A stretch of DNA of 64,000 nucleotides from Planococcus halotolerans (GCF_003289955.1 NZ_QLZR01000003.1:124001-188000), one strand, 5' to 3'; shown: positions 25,103-34,372, numbered from the stretch's first letter. The notes: a model not told the origin generated them from the letters alone. Numbers and translations: made by a program.

Positions 25103-26059
25103 TTAATTCCTCAAAATAATATAAACCACATAAACGATATAAATAACAGCCAATACCGAACCTTCGATCCTTGAAATCTTATACTTGGTTCTCGCAAGAA
25201 TCATCAATAGCACGGTCACACCGATCATCAGCCATACATCCGAAAAGATCTTCGAATCGACAGTTAAAGGGCTGATAGTTGCTGAGGTTCCTAATATGAA
25301 GAAAATGTTGAAGATATTACTGCCGATGATATTACCTAAAGCAATGTCCACCTGCTTCTTCAAAGCTGCGGTTACCGAGGTGACGAGCTCAGGAAGGGAA
25401 GTACCTACGGCAACTATTGTTAAACCGACTAAGGTCTCGCTCATACCGAGTGACAGAGCGATTTCGATACTGTTTTCCACGACGAGGGTGCCGCCGAACA
25501 CGATGCCGGCAAGTCCGCCGATTGTTAAGAGCGAATTTTTCAGTTTGGACACATTCGCAGGGTCCACGGGATTTGCTTCTGTGTTCAGTCGATCTTTCCT
25601 GGCGACTTCGAAGATATAATAAAGAAAAACCGCGAAGAACAGCAGCAGCATAATGCCTTCAGTTCTTGTGATGAGATTGCTGTCCATGGCCTGGAGTTGG
25701 ATATCGCTGATTAGCAGCAGCAACGCCACGGAACCCAATAACGCGAAGGGAATTTCTTTCCGTATCGTCTCGCTCTGAACCAGCAAAGGGAAAACGAGAG
25801 CTGTAACTCCTAAGATGAAAGTGATGTTGAAGATGTTACTGCCGACGACGTTCCCGATCGCTACATCACTGTTTCCTTCGAACGCTGCGATAAAACTGAC
25901 TGACGCTTCCGGTGCGCTTGTACCAAAAGCAACAATCGTTAAGCCGATCAATAAAGGCGACACTCTCAAGCTTTGCGCTATTTTCGAAGCGCCTTCCACA
26001 AAATAATCAGCTCCTTTAACTAAAAGAGCGAATCCTACCAATAATAAAAGATAAGTCAT
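25103..26059 (-). CDS. Na+/Ca2+ exchanger (CaCA family, YrbG-like)
   Basis: A 318-residue integral membrane antiporter with about ten membrane segments. The two inverted alpha repeats are clear: GTSAPEASVSFIAAFEGN then AIGNVVGSNIFNITFILG in the first half, and GTSLPELVTSVTAALKK then LGNIIGSNIFNIFFILGTSA in the second. The conserved Glu residues in the GTSxPE motifs bind the cation. It exchanges calcium for sodium or protons across the cytoplasmic membrane. It is a single gene convergent with the SWIM gene. Confidence 0.9.
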   Translation of the reverse strand: MTYLLLLVGFALLVKGADYFVEGASKIAQSLRVSPLLIGLTIVAFGTSAPEASVSFIAAFEGNSDVAIGNVVGSNIFNITFILGVTALVFPLLVQSETIRKEIPFALLGSVALLLLISDIQLQAMDSNLITRTEGIMLLLFFAVFLYYIFEVARKDRLNTEANPVDPANVSKLKNSLLTIGGLAGIVFGGTLVVENSIEIALSLGMSETLVGLTIVAVGTSLPELVTSVTAALKKQVDIALGNIIGSNIFNIFFILGTSATISPLTVDSKIFSDVWLMIGVTVLLMILARTKYKISRIEGSVLAVIYIVYVVYIILRN

Positions 26060-26229
26060 GTGTTGTTCAATTCCTTCCTACAGTAAGACTTTCAATCAAC
26101 TTTACTCTCTTCTATGCCAATACCCTTCAAACTACTGTGAAAACCATAAAAAGCTGTCATTAGAAGAAGTGCTTCCAAGGATGCGATTTTAAGTTTATCG
26201 CTTATTCCTGCTTGCAGCTGTGTTTTATT

Positions 26230-27030
26230 TCATCTAATTTCCAAATCCCGAAACACCCATTTTATAAATAAAAGCAACGACACCAGACTGACAACCAACA
26301 CAATAAGGTTGGGAGCGGTTTTCGAATACAGATCGTCTATGCTCGTCACCATCAGCCATTCCGGAAAAGACGGGTTGAAGGTGTATTGAAAAACGGAAAT
26401 GCAGTTGTTGAAGATATGAAGCAAAATGGGCACCAGCAGCGTGCCGGTTTTTAAATAGAGCAGTGACGCCACCACGGCGAACAGGAAAGAGCCTAAAATA
26501 TTGATGTGGAAGATGCTGAAAAAGAGGCTGCTCAATCCGACACCTTTCCATAAGCCGAGTGATACGGTCAGCCGGTGCATAATCACCCCGCGAAATACGA
26601 ACTCTTCCGCAATCGGCGCGAGAATCGCGATGATGAAGCCGCTCGCGGCGACGTACCACCATTCATCAGGGAGCGGCTGCCGTGTGAGCGCGTATTCGAC
26701 CCAGATGGGAGAAAGGGATGCAAGTCCCCGCAGCATCAGCCAGTAGATGCTGATGGAAAATGCCAGGAGCAGGACAGTGAGCCCTGCTACGGGCAGAAGC
26801 CAGCGTGCGGTACCCGTGAAAAATAAGATTTGGCGCAGTTTTATCCCGTTCTTTTGGAAATAGTAGCTGCAAATCCAAAAAGGCAGGACGGTGTAAAAAA
26901 CCAGCAGCATGACCACATTGTGAAGAAGCAGGTTTCCAGTGGCTTGCAGCAGCAGGGAAATCGACATGATGGCCACGACAGTCATCAAGCCGATTACGAA
27001 GCGTGACCTCTTTTCCTCAAACACCCGCAT
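26230..27030 (-). CDS. CPBP family intramembrane metalloprotease
   Basis: A 266-residue membrane protein with seven to eight hydrophobic segments. The CPBP (CAAX protease/bacteriocin-processing) motifs are present: EEFVFRGVIMHRL (motif 1, EExxxR), SSLFFSIFHINILGSFLFAV (motif 2 His), and LVPILLHIFNNCISVF (motif 3 His/Asn). Members cleave membrane-embedded substrates or serve in bacteriocin self-immunity. No peptide gene is adjacent. It is a single gene, divergent from the MetX-like hydrolase. Confidence 0.85.
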   Translation of the reverse strand: MRVFEEKRSRFVIGLMTVVAIMSISLLLQATGNLLLHNVVMLLVFYTVLPFWICSYYFQKNGIKLRQILFFTGTARWLLPVAGLTVLLLAFSISIYWLMLRGLASLSPIWVEYALTRQPLPDEWWYVAASGFIIAILAPIAEEFVFRGVIMHRLTVSLGLWKGVGLSSLFFSIFHINILGSFLFAVVASLLYLKTGTLLVPILLHIFNNCISVFQYTFNPSFPEWLMVTSIDDLYSKTAPNLIVLVVSLVSLLLFIKWVFRDLEIR

Positions 27031-27301
27031 CGCCGCCTTTCAACGGATTTAGATAATGATAGTATTATGACTTAATAATATCATTATGTGATTTCATTGT
27101 TATTTAAGAACTGTTGGATATAGGATAATTATTCCTTTCCTCGGGCAGCGAATTACGATTTAAATATCAGAAAATTCTGTATTTACTTATACTGGAACTT
27201 AAGTATAATTAAAATAAGGAAGTGAAAAGATAACTCCTGCGTAAAACAGTTTCATGCTTCCTGCCAGAAAATAAAATTCCTGAGGAAAGGCGGTATGTGT
27301 A

Positions 27302-28372
27302 ATGATTGGAAATCAGTTTTATTCACAGGAAAACCATGGACCTTATGAGATTTATGAATTAGGGGATTTTGAGCTGGAAGAAGGGGGACGGATACCGGAC
27401 TGCAAATTGGCTTATGCGACGCACGGAGAACTGAACGAAGAGAAAAATAACGTTATTTTGATCCCCACCTGGTTTTCAGGGACGAGCAAAGACTACGAGA
27501 CTTACATAGGGGAAGGAAGGGCGCTGGATCCAGCCAATTATTTTATCATTGTGATCAACCAAATCGGAAATGGACTATCGAGTTCGCCACATAACAGTGC
27601 TGATTCTATCCGTATGAGTGATTTTCCGAAGGTTCGTATCGGGGATGATGTAAGGGCGCAGCATCAACTCATTACAGAAAAGTTCGGGATTAAAGAACTG
27701 GCATTGGTGGTGGGCGGTTCGATGGGAGCCCAGCAAACGTATGAATGGGCGGTCAGATTCCCGGATATGGTGAAACGAGCGGCACCAATTGCTGGAACTG
27801 CGAAAAATACTATCCATGATTTCCTATTTACACAGACATTGATGGATGCGATTACATCCGATCCGGGGTGGAATGGCGGAAATTACACATCCAATACAGA
27901 AGTGGCGGACGGTTTGAAGCGGCATGCCGATATATGGGCCGTTATGGGCTTCACTCCGGAATTTTTCAAACAGGAAAAATGGGTCTTGTTTGGTGTGGAG
28001 ACTGCAGAGGAATTGGTGCAAGGTTTCCTTGAGCCGTTTTTTCAAATGATGGATCCCAATGCATTGCTGACAATGGCATGGAAATGGCAGCGCGGTGATG
28101 TCAGCCGATTGACTGAAGGGAATTTGGAAAAAGCGCTCGGCAGCATTAAAGCCAAGATGTATGTAATGCCGATTGATACCGATATGTTTTTTCCGCCAAG
28201 TGATTGTGAACCCGAACAAAAGCTGATTTCGAACAGTGAACTGAGAGTGATTAACAGTATTGCCGGCCATTTCGGTCTGTTCGGAGGGGAAGGGGAAGCG
28301 TACCACAGCCAGATTGATGGGCATTTGAAAGATTTATTGGCGGTTTCTGTAGAAGAAGGCGTGCTTGAATAA
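27302..28372 (+). CDS. MetX-like alpha/beta hydrolase
   Basis: A 356-residue cytoplasmic protein of the homoserine O-acetyltransferase-like branch of alpha/beta hydrolases: KLAYATHGELNEEKNNVILI, VINQIGNGLSSSPHN, the nucleophile elbow VVGGSMGAQQTYEWAVRFPD (Ser in GGSMG), PIDTDMFFPPSD (Asp) and SIAGHFGLFGG (His). The full-length MetX of methionine synthesis has the typical GSxGG and a longer lid; with no met genes nearby it may be an esterase or acyltransferase of unknown substrate. AAAGGCGG precedes the ATG. Confidence 0.8.
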   Translation: MIGNQFYSQENHGPYEIYELGDFELEEGGRIPDCKLAYATHGELNEEKNNVILIPTWFSGTSKDYETYIGEGRALDPANYFIIVINQIGNGLSSSPHNSADSIRMSDFPKVRIGDDVRAQHQLITEKFGIKELALVVGGSMGAQQTYEWAVRFPDMVKRAAPIAGTAKNTIHDFLFTQTLMDAITSDPGWNGGNYTSNTEVADGLKRHADIWAVMGFTPEFFKQEKWVLFGVETAEELVQGFLEPFFQMMDPNALLTMAWKWQRGDVSRLTEGNLEKALGSIKAKMYVMPIDTDMFFPPSDCEPEQKLISNSELRVINSIAGHFGLFGGEGEAYHSQIDGHLKDLLAVSVEEGVLE

Positions 28373-28470
28373 TATTCTTTGAGAGAATGCAAACTCAACA
28401 GACGGAACGTTGGACTGTACCTTCATCGCTAATTACAAGTAACAATGGAGGTGCAGTTTTTCTATGGCAA

Positions 28471-28494
28471 AATTGTATCGATCTTTGGGAAGCG
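28471..28494 (+). repeat. Family A right-terminus remnant
   Basis: AATTGTATCGATCTTTGGGA then AGCG: only the last 24 bases of a family A element remain, directly left of a family B-like hairpin. Confidence 0.6.
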
Positions 28495-28499
28495 CAGCA

Positions 28500-28550
28500 A
28501 AAAAAAGCCGTATCCACTAACCTCAAGAGGTAGCAGATACGGCTTTAGTA
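28500..28550. terminator. Family B-like hairpin used between convergent genes
   Basis: AAAGCCGTATC pairs with GATACGGCTTT; the loop CCTCAAGAGG is the family B loop slightly altered. It lies between the MetX-like gene and the luciferase-like gene. Confidence 0.8.
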
Positions 28551-28557
28551 TGTTCAT

Positions 28558-29550
28558 TTAGAGTAAATGCTGTGCCAATAAACGATAAACATCCAACCGT
28601 TTTTCCTGCGAATGCGGGATGCTGCAGATCATCGCTTCTTCAAAACCGTATTCCTGCTGTTCCCGCTGCAATTGGTCTGCGACGTCTTTGGCGGAACCGA
28701 CCAAATGGATTTTGCGGCTTTCCTGGATTTGCATGCGGTCCATTTCCGTGAGTGCAGAGTTTTGCGCCTGTTCAGGCGTCAGGAGCGGCATGATGCGGCC
28801 TTTCATTAACATCAGGCGGGCAATGTCCTGCGGCAATGCTTCGTATTCCGCTTCTTCGGCCGTTTCAGCTGTTGTCACTAGATACGATACCGAAATTTCG
28901 GGTTTTTCCATGAAGGCGGAAGGCGTGAAATTATCTCTGTACGCGTTCAGGATTTCGTTCGACATGCTGCCCTGGAAAAATTGGGCAAACGAATAGCCGA
29001 CACCCATTCGTCCTGCTTCCAATGCACTGTTGCCGCTTGAGCCGAGCAGCCAGGCTTCCGGCAATTGGATGTTTGTCGGGACAGCGAGGGTTTTATTGTA
29101 CATATTGTCTTCAGGCGTTTCGTCATTGATCAGCTTCAACGCTGTGTCGAATTTCCCGTACATATCGTCTGTCATCGGCCGGCGTCCCTGGGACAAGGCG
29201 TAGATGGAACTATGATCGCCGCCCGGCGCGCGTCCCACGCCGAAATCGATGCGGCCCGGCGCAAGTGCGCTCAATGTTTTAAAGACCTCCGCAAGTTTCA
29301 AAGGCGAATAATGCATCATCATCACGCCGCCGGTGCCGATTCGGATATTCTCCGTTTTGGCGGCTAAGTAGGCGGCAGTGACTTCAGGCGCAGAGCTGGA
29401 AAATGCGCCAGAGCCATGATGCTCTGCCATCCACATCCGGCTGTAGCCTAAATTGTCGGCGAGAACCGCGAGTTCCACCGCTTTTTGGATAGCTGCTTCA
29501 GCCGTGTTGCCTGACGTAACGGGCGCTTGGTCCAATACACTTAGTTTCAT
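28558..29550 (-). CDS. Luciferase-like (LLM class) flavin oxidoreductase
   Basis: A 330-residue flavoprotein. Typical features of the bacterial luciferase-like group 1 are seen: LSVLDQAPVTSGNTAEAAIQ, LGYSRMWMAEHHGSGAFSSS, IRIGTGGVMMMHYSPLKLAE, LAPGRIDFGVGRAPGGD and the C-terminal HLVGSAKDVADQLQ. It resembles the YceB/YwcH type of Bacillus. It would use reduced FMN and oxygen on an unknown substrate. It is a single gene. Confidence 0.85.
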   Translation of the reverse strand: MKLSVLDQAPVTSGNTAEAAIQKAVELAVLADNLGYSRMWMAEHHGSGAFSSSAPEVTAAYLAAKTENIRIGTGGVMMMHYSPLKLAEVFKTLSALAPGRIDFGVGRAPGGDHSSIYALSQGRRPMTDDMYGKFDTALKLINDETPEDNMYNKTLAVPTNIQLPEAWLLGSSGNSALEAGRMGVGYSFAQFFQGSMSNEILNAYRDNFTPSAFMEKPEISVSYLVTTAETAEEAEYEALPQDIARLMLMKGRIMPLLTPEQAQNSALTEMDRMQIQESRKIHLVGSAKDVADQLQREQQEYGFEEAMICSIPHSQEKRLDVYRLLAQHLL

Positions 29551-29670
29551 CTATATATCTTCCTTTCTTTACCTGCAGGTTTGCATATAGAGGAGTATAG
29601 CAGGCTGGTAAAGTGAAATCATTTTATCTGTCTTAGGGTATTTTTAGGTAGGAAATTAAATCCTCCTTTT

Positions 29671-29724
29671 TAAAAACGGCTGTACTGGAAACAGAAATGT
29701 TTCCGGCACAGCCGTTTCTTTATT
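29671..29724 (-). terminator. Terminator of the FUSC gene
   Basis: AAACGGCTGTACTGGAAACA pairs with TGTTTCCGGCACAGCCGTTT. It lies 4 bases past the stop of the leftward gene, and also has T-rich sequence to its right. Confidence 0.85.
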
Positions 29725-29727
29725 CCA

Positions 29728-30774
29728 TTACTTCTCCGCCTCCCGAGCAGCTTTGACACTGTTCGGGTCGAAGAACTTATCGACTAAATCGTAAATCGTG
29801 ATGAGCTCGTAAAGGATTTTGAACTCTGGTGCGAACAGGGTAGGATGCAGGGCATCGCTGGTCGATATGCCTTTACTGTCTTCCCAGAAGAAATCGGTGA
29901 TGATTTTTAATTGCTGCTGATGGGTTTCGTGGTCATATGCATTGGAATTCTGCAAATCGTCCGCAAGTTCTGCGACTGCCTGCATGATGATATTGCGTTC
30001 AGCTTGCGACCACTTGATGCTGTGGTATGGGATGCGGAGCAAGGCATCGAGATGGAACTCCAGGTTATGTAGAAAGAGCAATTGCCGTTCCGCCATGCGC
30101 AGCTCGGTTTCCCGGTCGCGGACACGGGGATATAGACTGAAATCGTCCCGGTGGTAATGGATTAATTTCTCCGTCTTCCTAATTTCCGTCGTCAGCCGGT
30201 TCACAAGATCCTTGTCTTCCTTAAGATCCGCGTCACTATCAAAGAGGATCGTATGGAATGTGTGCTCCAGCATCGTTCCCGCACGTTCACTGATATTTTG
30301 GATGCTCTTCAGAATATCGTCCCGGTAGTTCGGCGGGAAAACGAGCATGTTGACAGCGGTGGACACGACCAGACCAATCGTCGTTGTACCTAACCGAATA
30401 AAGAATGAGACCAGGAAATGGTCATGGATGACTTCGATCATCGCGACGGCTGTCAATGTGGCAACGAGCAGTCCCGCGTGCAGCTTGAGTCTGTAGCAGA
30501 CTAATATAGTAGCAACTGCCGCAAGCGTATAGGTGATTGGAGCATCCCCGAATAGTGTGATGAACAATACGGCGAATGCGGAACCGATTGCAGATGCCGG
30601 GAACCGCACGAGTCCTTTTGTGATTGAATCGCGGACAGTCGGCTCAATCGTGACAATGGCCGTGATGACTGCGAAGACGGGCGGCCAGCCGAACCAAAGA
30701 CAGATTGTGGCTGTTAAAAATATGGCTATGCCTGTTTTCAAAATTCGGCTGCCATTGAAATGAAAGGATCGCAT
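29728..30774 (-). CDS. Aromatic acid exporter (FUSC / YqjA-like) membrane protein
   Basis: A 348-residue protein. Six membrane segments in the first 145 residues (for example ILKTGIAIFLTATICLWFGW, FAVITAIVTIEPTVRDSITK, LHAGLLVATLTAVAMIEVIH) are followed by a long soluble helical domain with heptad-like stretches. This is the ArAE/FUSC layout of Bacillales (DUF939 type). IEPTVRDSI is the conserved cytoplasmic loop. The start ATG 30774 is chosen because AAAGGAGAGG would overlap the upstream GTG. It probably exports organic acids or supports membrane processes; the substrate is unknown. Confidence 0.8.
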   Translation of the reverse strand: MRSFHFNGSRILKTGIAIFLTATICLWFGWPPVFAVITAIVTIEPTVRDSITKGLVRFPASAIGSAFAVLFITLFGDAPITYTLAAVATILVCYRLKLHAGLLVATLTAVAMIEVIHDHFLVSFFIRLGTTTIGLVVSTAVNMLVFPPNYRDDILKSIQNISERAGTMLEHTFHTILFDSDADLKEDKDLVNRLTTEIRKTEKLIHYHRDDFSLYPRVRDRETELRMAERQLLFLHNLEFHLDALLRIPYHSIKWSQAERNIIMQAVAELADDLQNSNAYDHETHQQQLKIITDFFWEDSKGISTSDALHPTLFAPEFKILYELITIYDLVDKFFDPNSVKAAREAEK

Positions 30775-30904
30775 GTGGACCACCCTCTCCTTTACGTAGT
30801 ATTTTCACTGTAGTTCAGTATATCACCGATTTTCTTATGTATTGCAACAGATTTTTTTCGGCATGCTTGATGAAGAAGCAATTTAATGGAAAGAGTGAGG
30901 AAAT

Positions 30905-31018
30905 GCGGATTTTGCAGCTGCCGCGGATAAATCGCGTTTTGGCGCGGAGAAACATCGCTTTGCCGCGGATAAATGTCTCCTAGGCGCGGATAAACAGCCC
31001 GTAGCCGCGGATAAACCA
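30905..31018 (+). repeat. Periodic word array, GCGGATAAA type, copy 3
   Basis: Cores start at 30905 (partial), 30923, 30944, 30965, 30986 and 31007; after the first, spacing is exactly 21 bp. The flank after the array does not match arrays 1 and 2. It lies upstream of the FUSC gene start, between divergent transcription units. Confidence 0.9.
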
Positions 31019-31130
31019 TTTTTCAGCAAATCTTCTTCCTATATAAGACGAAATAATTCAGCTTTCACACTAAAACCGTATAAGAAATACGCCGGTTCAT
31101 CAAAATGGCGGTTTTTTATCAATAATCGCT

Positions 31131-31250
31131 TGTGTGAGCCAGCTCAAAATAGGGAATTCTTAAATTAGTGGGTTAGTCCCCTGATTTGATTGGAGAAGGA
31201 GAAATTCACCATTGAAGAAAAAAGAGATAAATGGAAGCTGCAAAAAATAT
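31131..31250 (+). repeat. Upstream copy of the UvrA-like gene leader
   Basis: About 110 bp match the leader at 31741-31850: ATTAGTGGGTTAGT, CCCTGATTTGATTGG and AAGGAGAAATTCACCAT, followed by GAAAAAAGAGAT. The ATG of the real gene is ATT here. The frame after it (EEKRDKWKLQKILDETPN) ends after about 30 codons, so this copy does not lead a UvrA-like gene. Confidence 0.8.
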
Positions 31251-31371
31251 TGGATGAAACTCCAAATATCTTTGCAAGAGAGCTGATGCACATTACTTAG
31301 AATAATTTCTTTCATCATTTTCAATAACTGCCCCAGGAGCTCAATGGCGCAGGTATAGAAGGAGGCACCCT

Positions 31372-31677
31372 TTGAAAGTTTTCAAGACTTATTTTCTAAT
31401 CAATATCAGTATGATTCTGCTACATATTATTTTATATGCAGTAACCGTAATGGGACTTGGGAGCGGCAATGAAGATGCGCCGAGGAGTGAAATCGTCAAT
31501 ATCTTAGTGTTTATGGCCGCACTCGGTGCTTCGCCGAATTTGCTTTTATTTTTCATTAGTTTGCTCAGAAGGAAACAAGTGAAGGAAAATGCCTTATGGG
31601 CAGCAGTTTTCACTGTGCTCGTCCTGCTGGGTTATTTGATCGTGTTTTGGCCGTTTGCGACGGAGTATCCGGCATAA
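31372..31677 (+). CDS. Small membrane protein between the two leader copies
   Basis: A 101-residue protein starting with TTG (31372), supported by GGAGG seven bases upstream; no ATG in frame fits. Three hydrophobic segments: ISMILLHIILYAVTVMGLG, IVNILVFMAALGASPNLLLF and AVFTVLVLLGYLIVFW. No family is recognised. The gene is bracketed by the duplicated leader and could be a cargo captured between the copies. Confidence 0.6.
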   Translation: MKVFKTYFLINISMILLHIILYAVTVMGLGSGNEDAPRSEIVNILVFMAALGASPNLLLFFISLLRRKQVKENALWAAVFTVLVLLGYLIVFWPFATEYPA

Positions 31678-31740
31678 CAAAATCTTATCCAATGCCAGAA
31701 AACGCATTCCTGTGAATTTTTTCTCCCGCACTTTTATATC

Positions 31741-31823
31741 CTTTGTGTAAGCCAGGCTAAAACAGGGAACCCTTATATTAGTGGGTTAGTTCCCTGATTT
31801 GATTGGAAAAGGAGAAATTCACC
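31741..31823 (+). promoter_or_regulatory. Leader of the UvrA-like gene with inverted repeat
   Basis: CAGGGAAC (31763-31770) and GTTCCCTG (31789-31796) form an 8-bp perfect inverted repeat around 18 bases, 28 bases before the ATG. A second copy at 31131-31250 keeps much of the sequence but has an imperfect right arm (AGTCCCCTG). It could be an operator, or an RNA hairpin that controls initiation in response to a drug, as in other ABC-F/UvrA-like resistance genes. That role is inference. Confidence 0.5.
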
Positions 31824-34094
31824 ATGACAGAAAAAAGAGATGAAATCATCCTGAGAGGGCTGCAGGAAAATAATCTGAAGAATATCGATTTAAATATACC
31901 GAAAGAAAAGATAAACGTTTTCACCGGCCTTTCAGGTTCAGGGAAGAGTTCGGTCGTATTTGATACTTTAGCGACAGAGAGCAGAAGACAAATGACGTTG
32001 AACTATCCACTTTACATAAGGCACCAGATGCCGAGATACGAAAGGCCCCATGCCGACTTGATGCAGCATTTAAGTCCGGTGGTCGTCGTGGAACAGAAAC
32101 CGGTAAGAGGCAATTCCCGCTCGACTGTCGGGACGTATATGGATATCGATCCGTTGATCCGGCTGCTGTTTTCACGGATCGGCAGTCCGCCGATCGGCTC
32201 AACGACCGAGTTTTCGAGTGACAGTTCTTTCGGCAAATGCCCGGAATGCAGCGGATTCGGAGAAATTGTTGCGCCGGACATCCACAAACTTATCGATCAC
32301 ACGAAAACACTCAGGGACCCCGCAGTGAGATTCAAGCCGCTGGCACCGCCCGGCTGGCAAGGCAGATGGATGGTGGACGGCGGATTGTTCGACCCCGATC
32401 TCCCTATCAAAGATTTTACGGAAGAAAAATATAATCTTCTGGTCTACGGTCCGCCGGAAGGCGAGCGGGCATTTAGCACTTATTATTACAAAGTAGGCAA
32501 CAGGGACATTGAATGGGACGGCATCCTTCCCAGGTTTATTCGCCTGTACATTAACCGGGACCTCACGAAACTGAAAGTAACGTCCCAGGATGACGTTCTG
32601 GCGATGACCACAAATACACCGTGCCCGACTTGCGAAGGTTCTGGATTGAATCCGAAAGTGCTGGAATGCAAAATTAACGGCTTGAATATCGCGCATTATG
32701 ACCGGCTGGAAATGACGGATTTGTTGGAGGAATTGGTGAAAATAAAAGATCCGGTTGGAAAATCGATTGCGCAGCAGGTGTATCCGAGTGTCAAACAGTT
32801 GGTTGACTTAGGGCCGGGTTATTTGAGTCTGGCGCGAAATATGGGCACTCTGTCCGGCGGCGAAGCGCAGCGTGTGAAAATTGCGCGTCACTTGAGCAGC
32901 AGTCTGAACAACATCACCTATATTTTCGATGAGCCGAGTGCAGGCCTGCATCCGGAAGAGATCGAGAAGTTGACGCACATGCTGAAAAGTCTGAGAGACA
33001 ATTATAATACTGTCGTCGTCATCGAACACAATTTGGCCGTCATCAAAACAGCGGATGAAATCATCGAAATGGGTCCAGGCGCAGGTGTAACCGGCGGCGA
33101 AGTAGTCTACCAAGGGACACAGAAAGGCTTACAGAAAGCGTCCGCCATCACCGATTTGAATCATAAAGTCACCATCAATAAAACCCCGCGACAGTCAAAA
33201 AACAGTTTTTCAATCAAAAACGCTTCTGCTAATAATTTGAAAAATGTAAGTGTGGAAATTCCTAAAAATGTGCTGGTCTCTGTCTGCGGCGTTTCAGGTT
33301 CAGGCAAGAGTTCTTTATTGTTTGGCGCATTTAAGGATAACTATCCCGAAACCATCTCGGTGAGACAAAGCAGCATCGGAACTTCGAGCCGTTCGACACT
33401 CGCCACCTATATGGGAATCATGGATGACATCCGGTCGATTTTGGCAAAAGAAACAGGACAGCCGGTGGGCTTGTTCAGCTTTAATTCGACTGGAGCCTGC
33501 CCTGTCTGCGAAGGCAAAGGCGTCACCACGCCGGACGTGGCATTTGCGGATCCCGTGACCGTCACTTGTGAAGCCTGCAGAGGGACGCGGTATTCCGATG
33601 AAGCGCTGTCCCATCGCCACTTAGGAAAAAATATCGTGGAAATTCTGGAACTGTCGATCGACGAAACCAATGAGTATTTAAAAATGCCGAAGATCGTCAA
33701 GAAAGTGGATACGTTGAAAGATGTAGGGTTGGGCTACCTGACACTCGGCCAGACGACCAGTTCGTTAAGCGGAGGCGAAGTGCAGCGCCTGAAATTGGCG
33801 AGCCACTTGAAAAAAGAAGGGCAGATCTATTTGTTGGATGAACCATCACTGGGTCTGCACACAAAAGACAATGCACATCTATTGGCCGTATTCCAGGGAC
33901 TCGTCGACAAAGGGAATTCTGTCATCCTCATCGAGCACAATATGAACTTTATCGCCGCGAGCGACTGGGTCATCGAAATGGGCCCAGGCGGAGGAAAAAA
34001 AGGCGGCGAAGTCCTGTTTGAAGGAACACCGGAAAGCATGCTTCAGGCGGAAACGCTGACGGCGAAGTGGTTGAGGGACGGTGTGAAGGGATAA
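31824..34094 (+). CDS. UvrA-like ABC ATPase (drug-resistance-type excinuclease A paralogue)
   Basis: A 756-residue protein; the ATG at 31824 follows AAAGGAG. Two ABC modules: Walker A GLSGSGKSSV, signature LSGGEAQRVK and Walker B YIFDEPSAGLHP; then GVSGSGKSSL, LSGGEVQRLK and YLLDEPSLGLH. Zinc-finger pairs CPECSGFG, CPTCEGSG, CPVCEGKG and CEACRGTRY interrupt the modules. At about 756 residues it lacks the UvrB-interaction insertion of true UvrA (about 950). Short paralogues of this sort (DrrC type) protect DNA against intercalating drugs. The leader has an inverted repeat that may regulate it. Confidence 0.9.
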   Translation: MTEKRDEIILRGLQENNLKNIDLNIPKEKINVFTGLSGSGKSSVVFDTLATESRRQMTLNYPLYIRHQMPRYERPHADLMQHLSPVVVVEQKPVRGNSRSTVGTYMDIDPLIRLLFSRIGSPPIGSTTEFSSDSSFGKCPECSGFGEIVAPDIHKLIDHTKTLRDPAVRFKPLAPPGWQGRWMVDGGLFDPDLPIKDFTEEKYNLLVYGPPEGERAFSTYYYKVGNRDIEWDGILPRFIRLYINRDLTKLKVTSQDDVLAMTTNTPCPTCEGSGLNPKVLECKINGLNIAHYDRLEMTDLLEELVKIKDPVGKSIAQQVYPSVKQLVDLGPGYLSLARNMGTLSGGEAQRVKIARHLSSSLNNITYIFDEPSAGLHPEEIEKLTHMLKSLRDNYNTVVVIEHNLAVIKTADEIIEMGPGAGVTGGEVVYQGTQKGLQKASAITDLNHKVTINKTPRQSKNSFSIKNASANNLKNVSVEIPKNVLVSVCGVSGSGKSSLLFGAFKDNYPETISVRQSSIGTSSRSTLATYMGIMDDIRSILAKETGQPVGLFSFNSTGACPVCEGKGVTTPDVAFADPVTVTCEACRGTRYSDEALSHRHLGKNIVEILELSIDETNEYLKMPKIVKKVDTLKDVGLGYLTLGQTTSSLSGGEVQRLKLASHLKKEGQIYLLDEPSLGLHTKDNAHLLAVFQGLVDKGNSVILIEHNMNFIAASDWVIEMGPGGGKKGGEVLFEGTPESMLQAETLTAKWLRDGVKG

Positions 34095-34147
34095 TTCATA
34101 ATTCAAGTTGTTGCCCCTTGCTGCATCCGCGGCGAGGGGTTATTTTG

Positions 34148-34201
34148 TATAAAAATGATGAGAACTTGCCTGATATCAAATATGAGTGGCGGGAGAATTA
34201 G
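34148..34201 (+). pseudogene. C-terminal scrap of a GNAT gene joined to an array
   Basis: YKNDENLPDIKYEWREN followed by TAG corresponds to the end of the GNAT protein at 38562-39020 (YENEENLPDIKYEWRRF). The DNA after it (GGTGAAAAGTAGCTGAGTGA) is also nearly identical. About 17 codons remain; the gene body is absent. The gene tail and the GATCATAG array were evidently duplicated together. Confidence 0.85.
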
Positions 34202-34217
34202 GGTGAAAAGTAGCTGA

Positions 34218-34372
34218 GTGATCATAGAATGCCGATAAGTGATCATAGGATCCGCTGAGTGATCATAGAACTCGATAAGTGATCATAGAATCCGATGAGT
34301 GATCATAGAACTCGATAAGTGATCATAGAATCCGCTGAGTGATCATAGAACTCAATAAGTGATCATAGAACA
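34218..34372 (+). repeat. Periodic word array, GATCATAG type, copy 1
   Basis: GATCATAG starts at 34220, 34241, 34261, 34281, 34301, 34321, 34341 and 34361: eight units with 21 then exactly 20-bp spacing. The variable 8-9 bp alternate between TCCGCTGAGT-like and CTCGATAAGT-like forms, so the true period may be 40 bp. A half unit CTCATAGAA follows near 34384. Confidence 0.9.

Noticed and set aside
34218-34372. Possible CRISPR arrays (here and at 20509, 23017, 30905, 39021, 49822)
   Set aside because: Repeats are 8-12 bp and the intervening parts 8-11 bp, far too short, and no cas genes are present.
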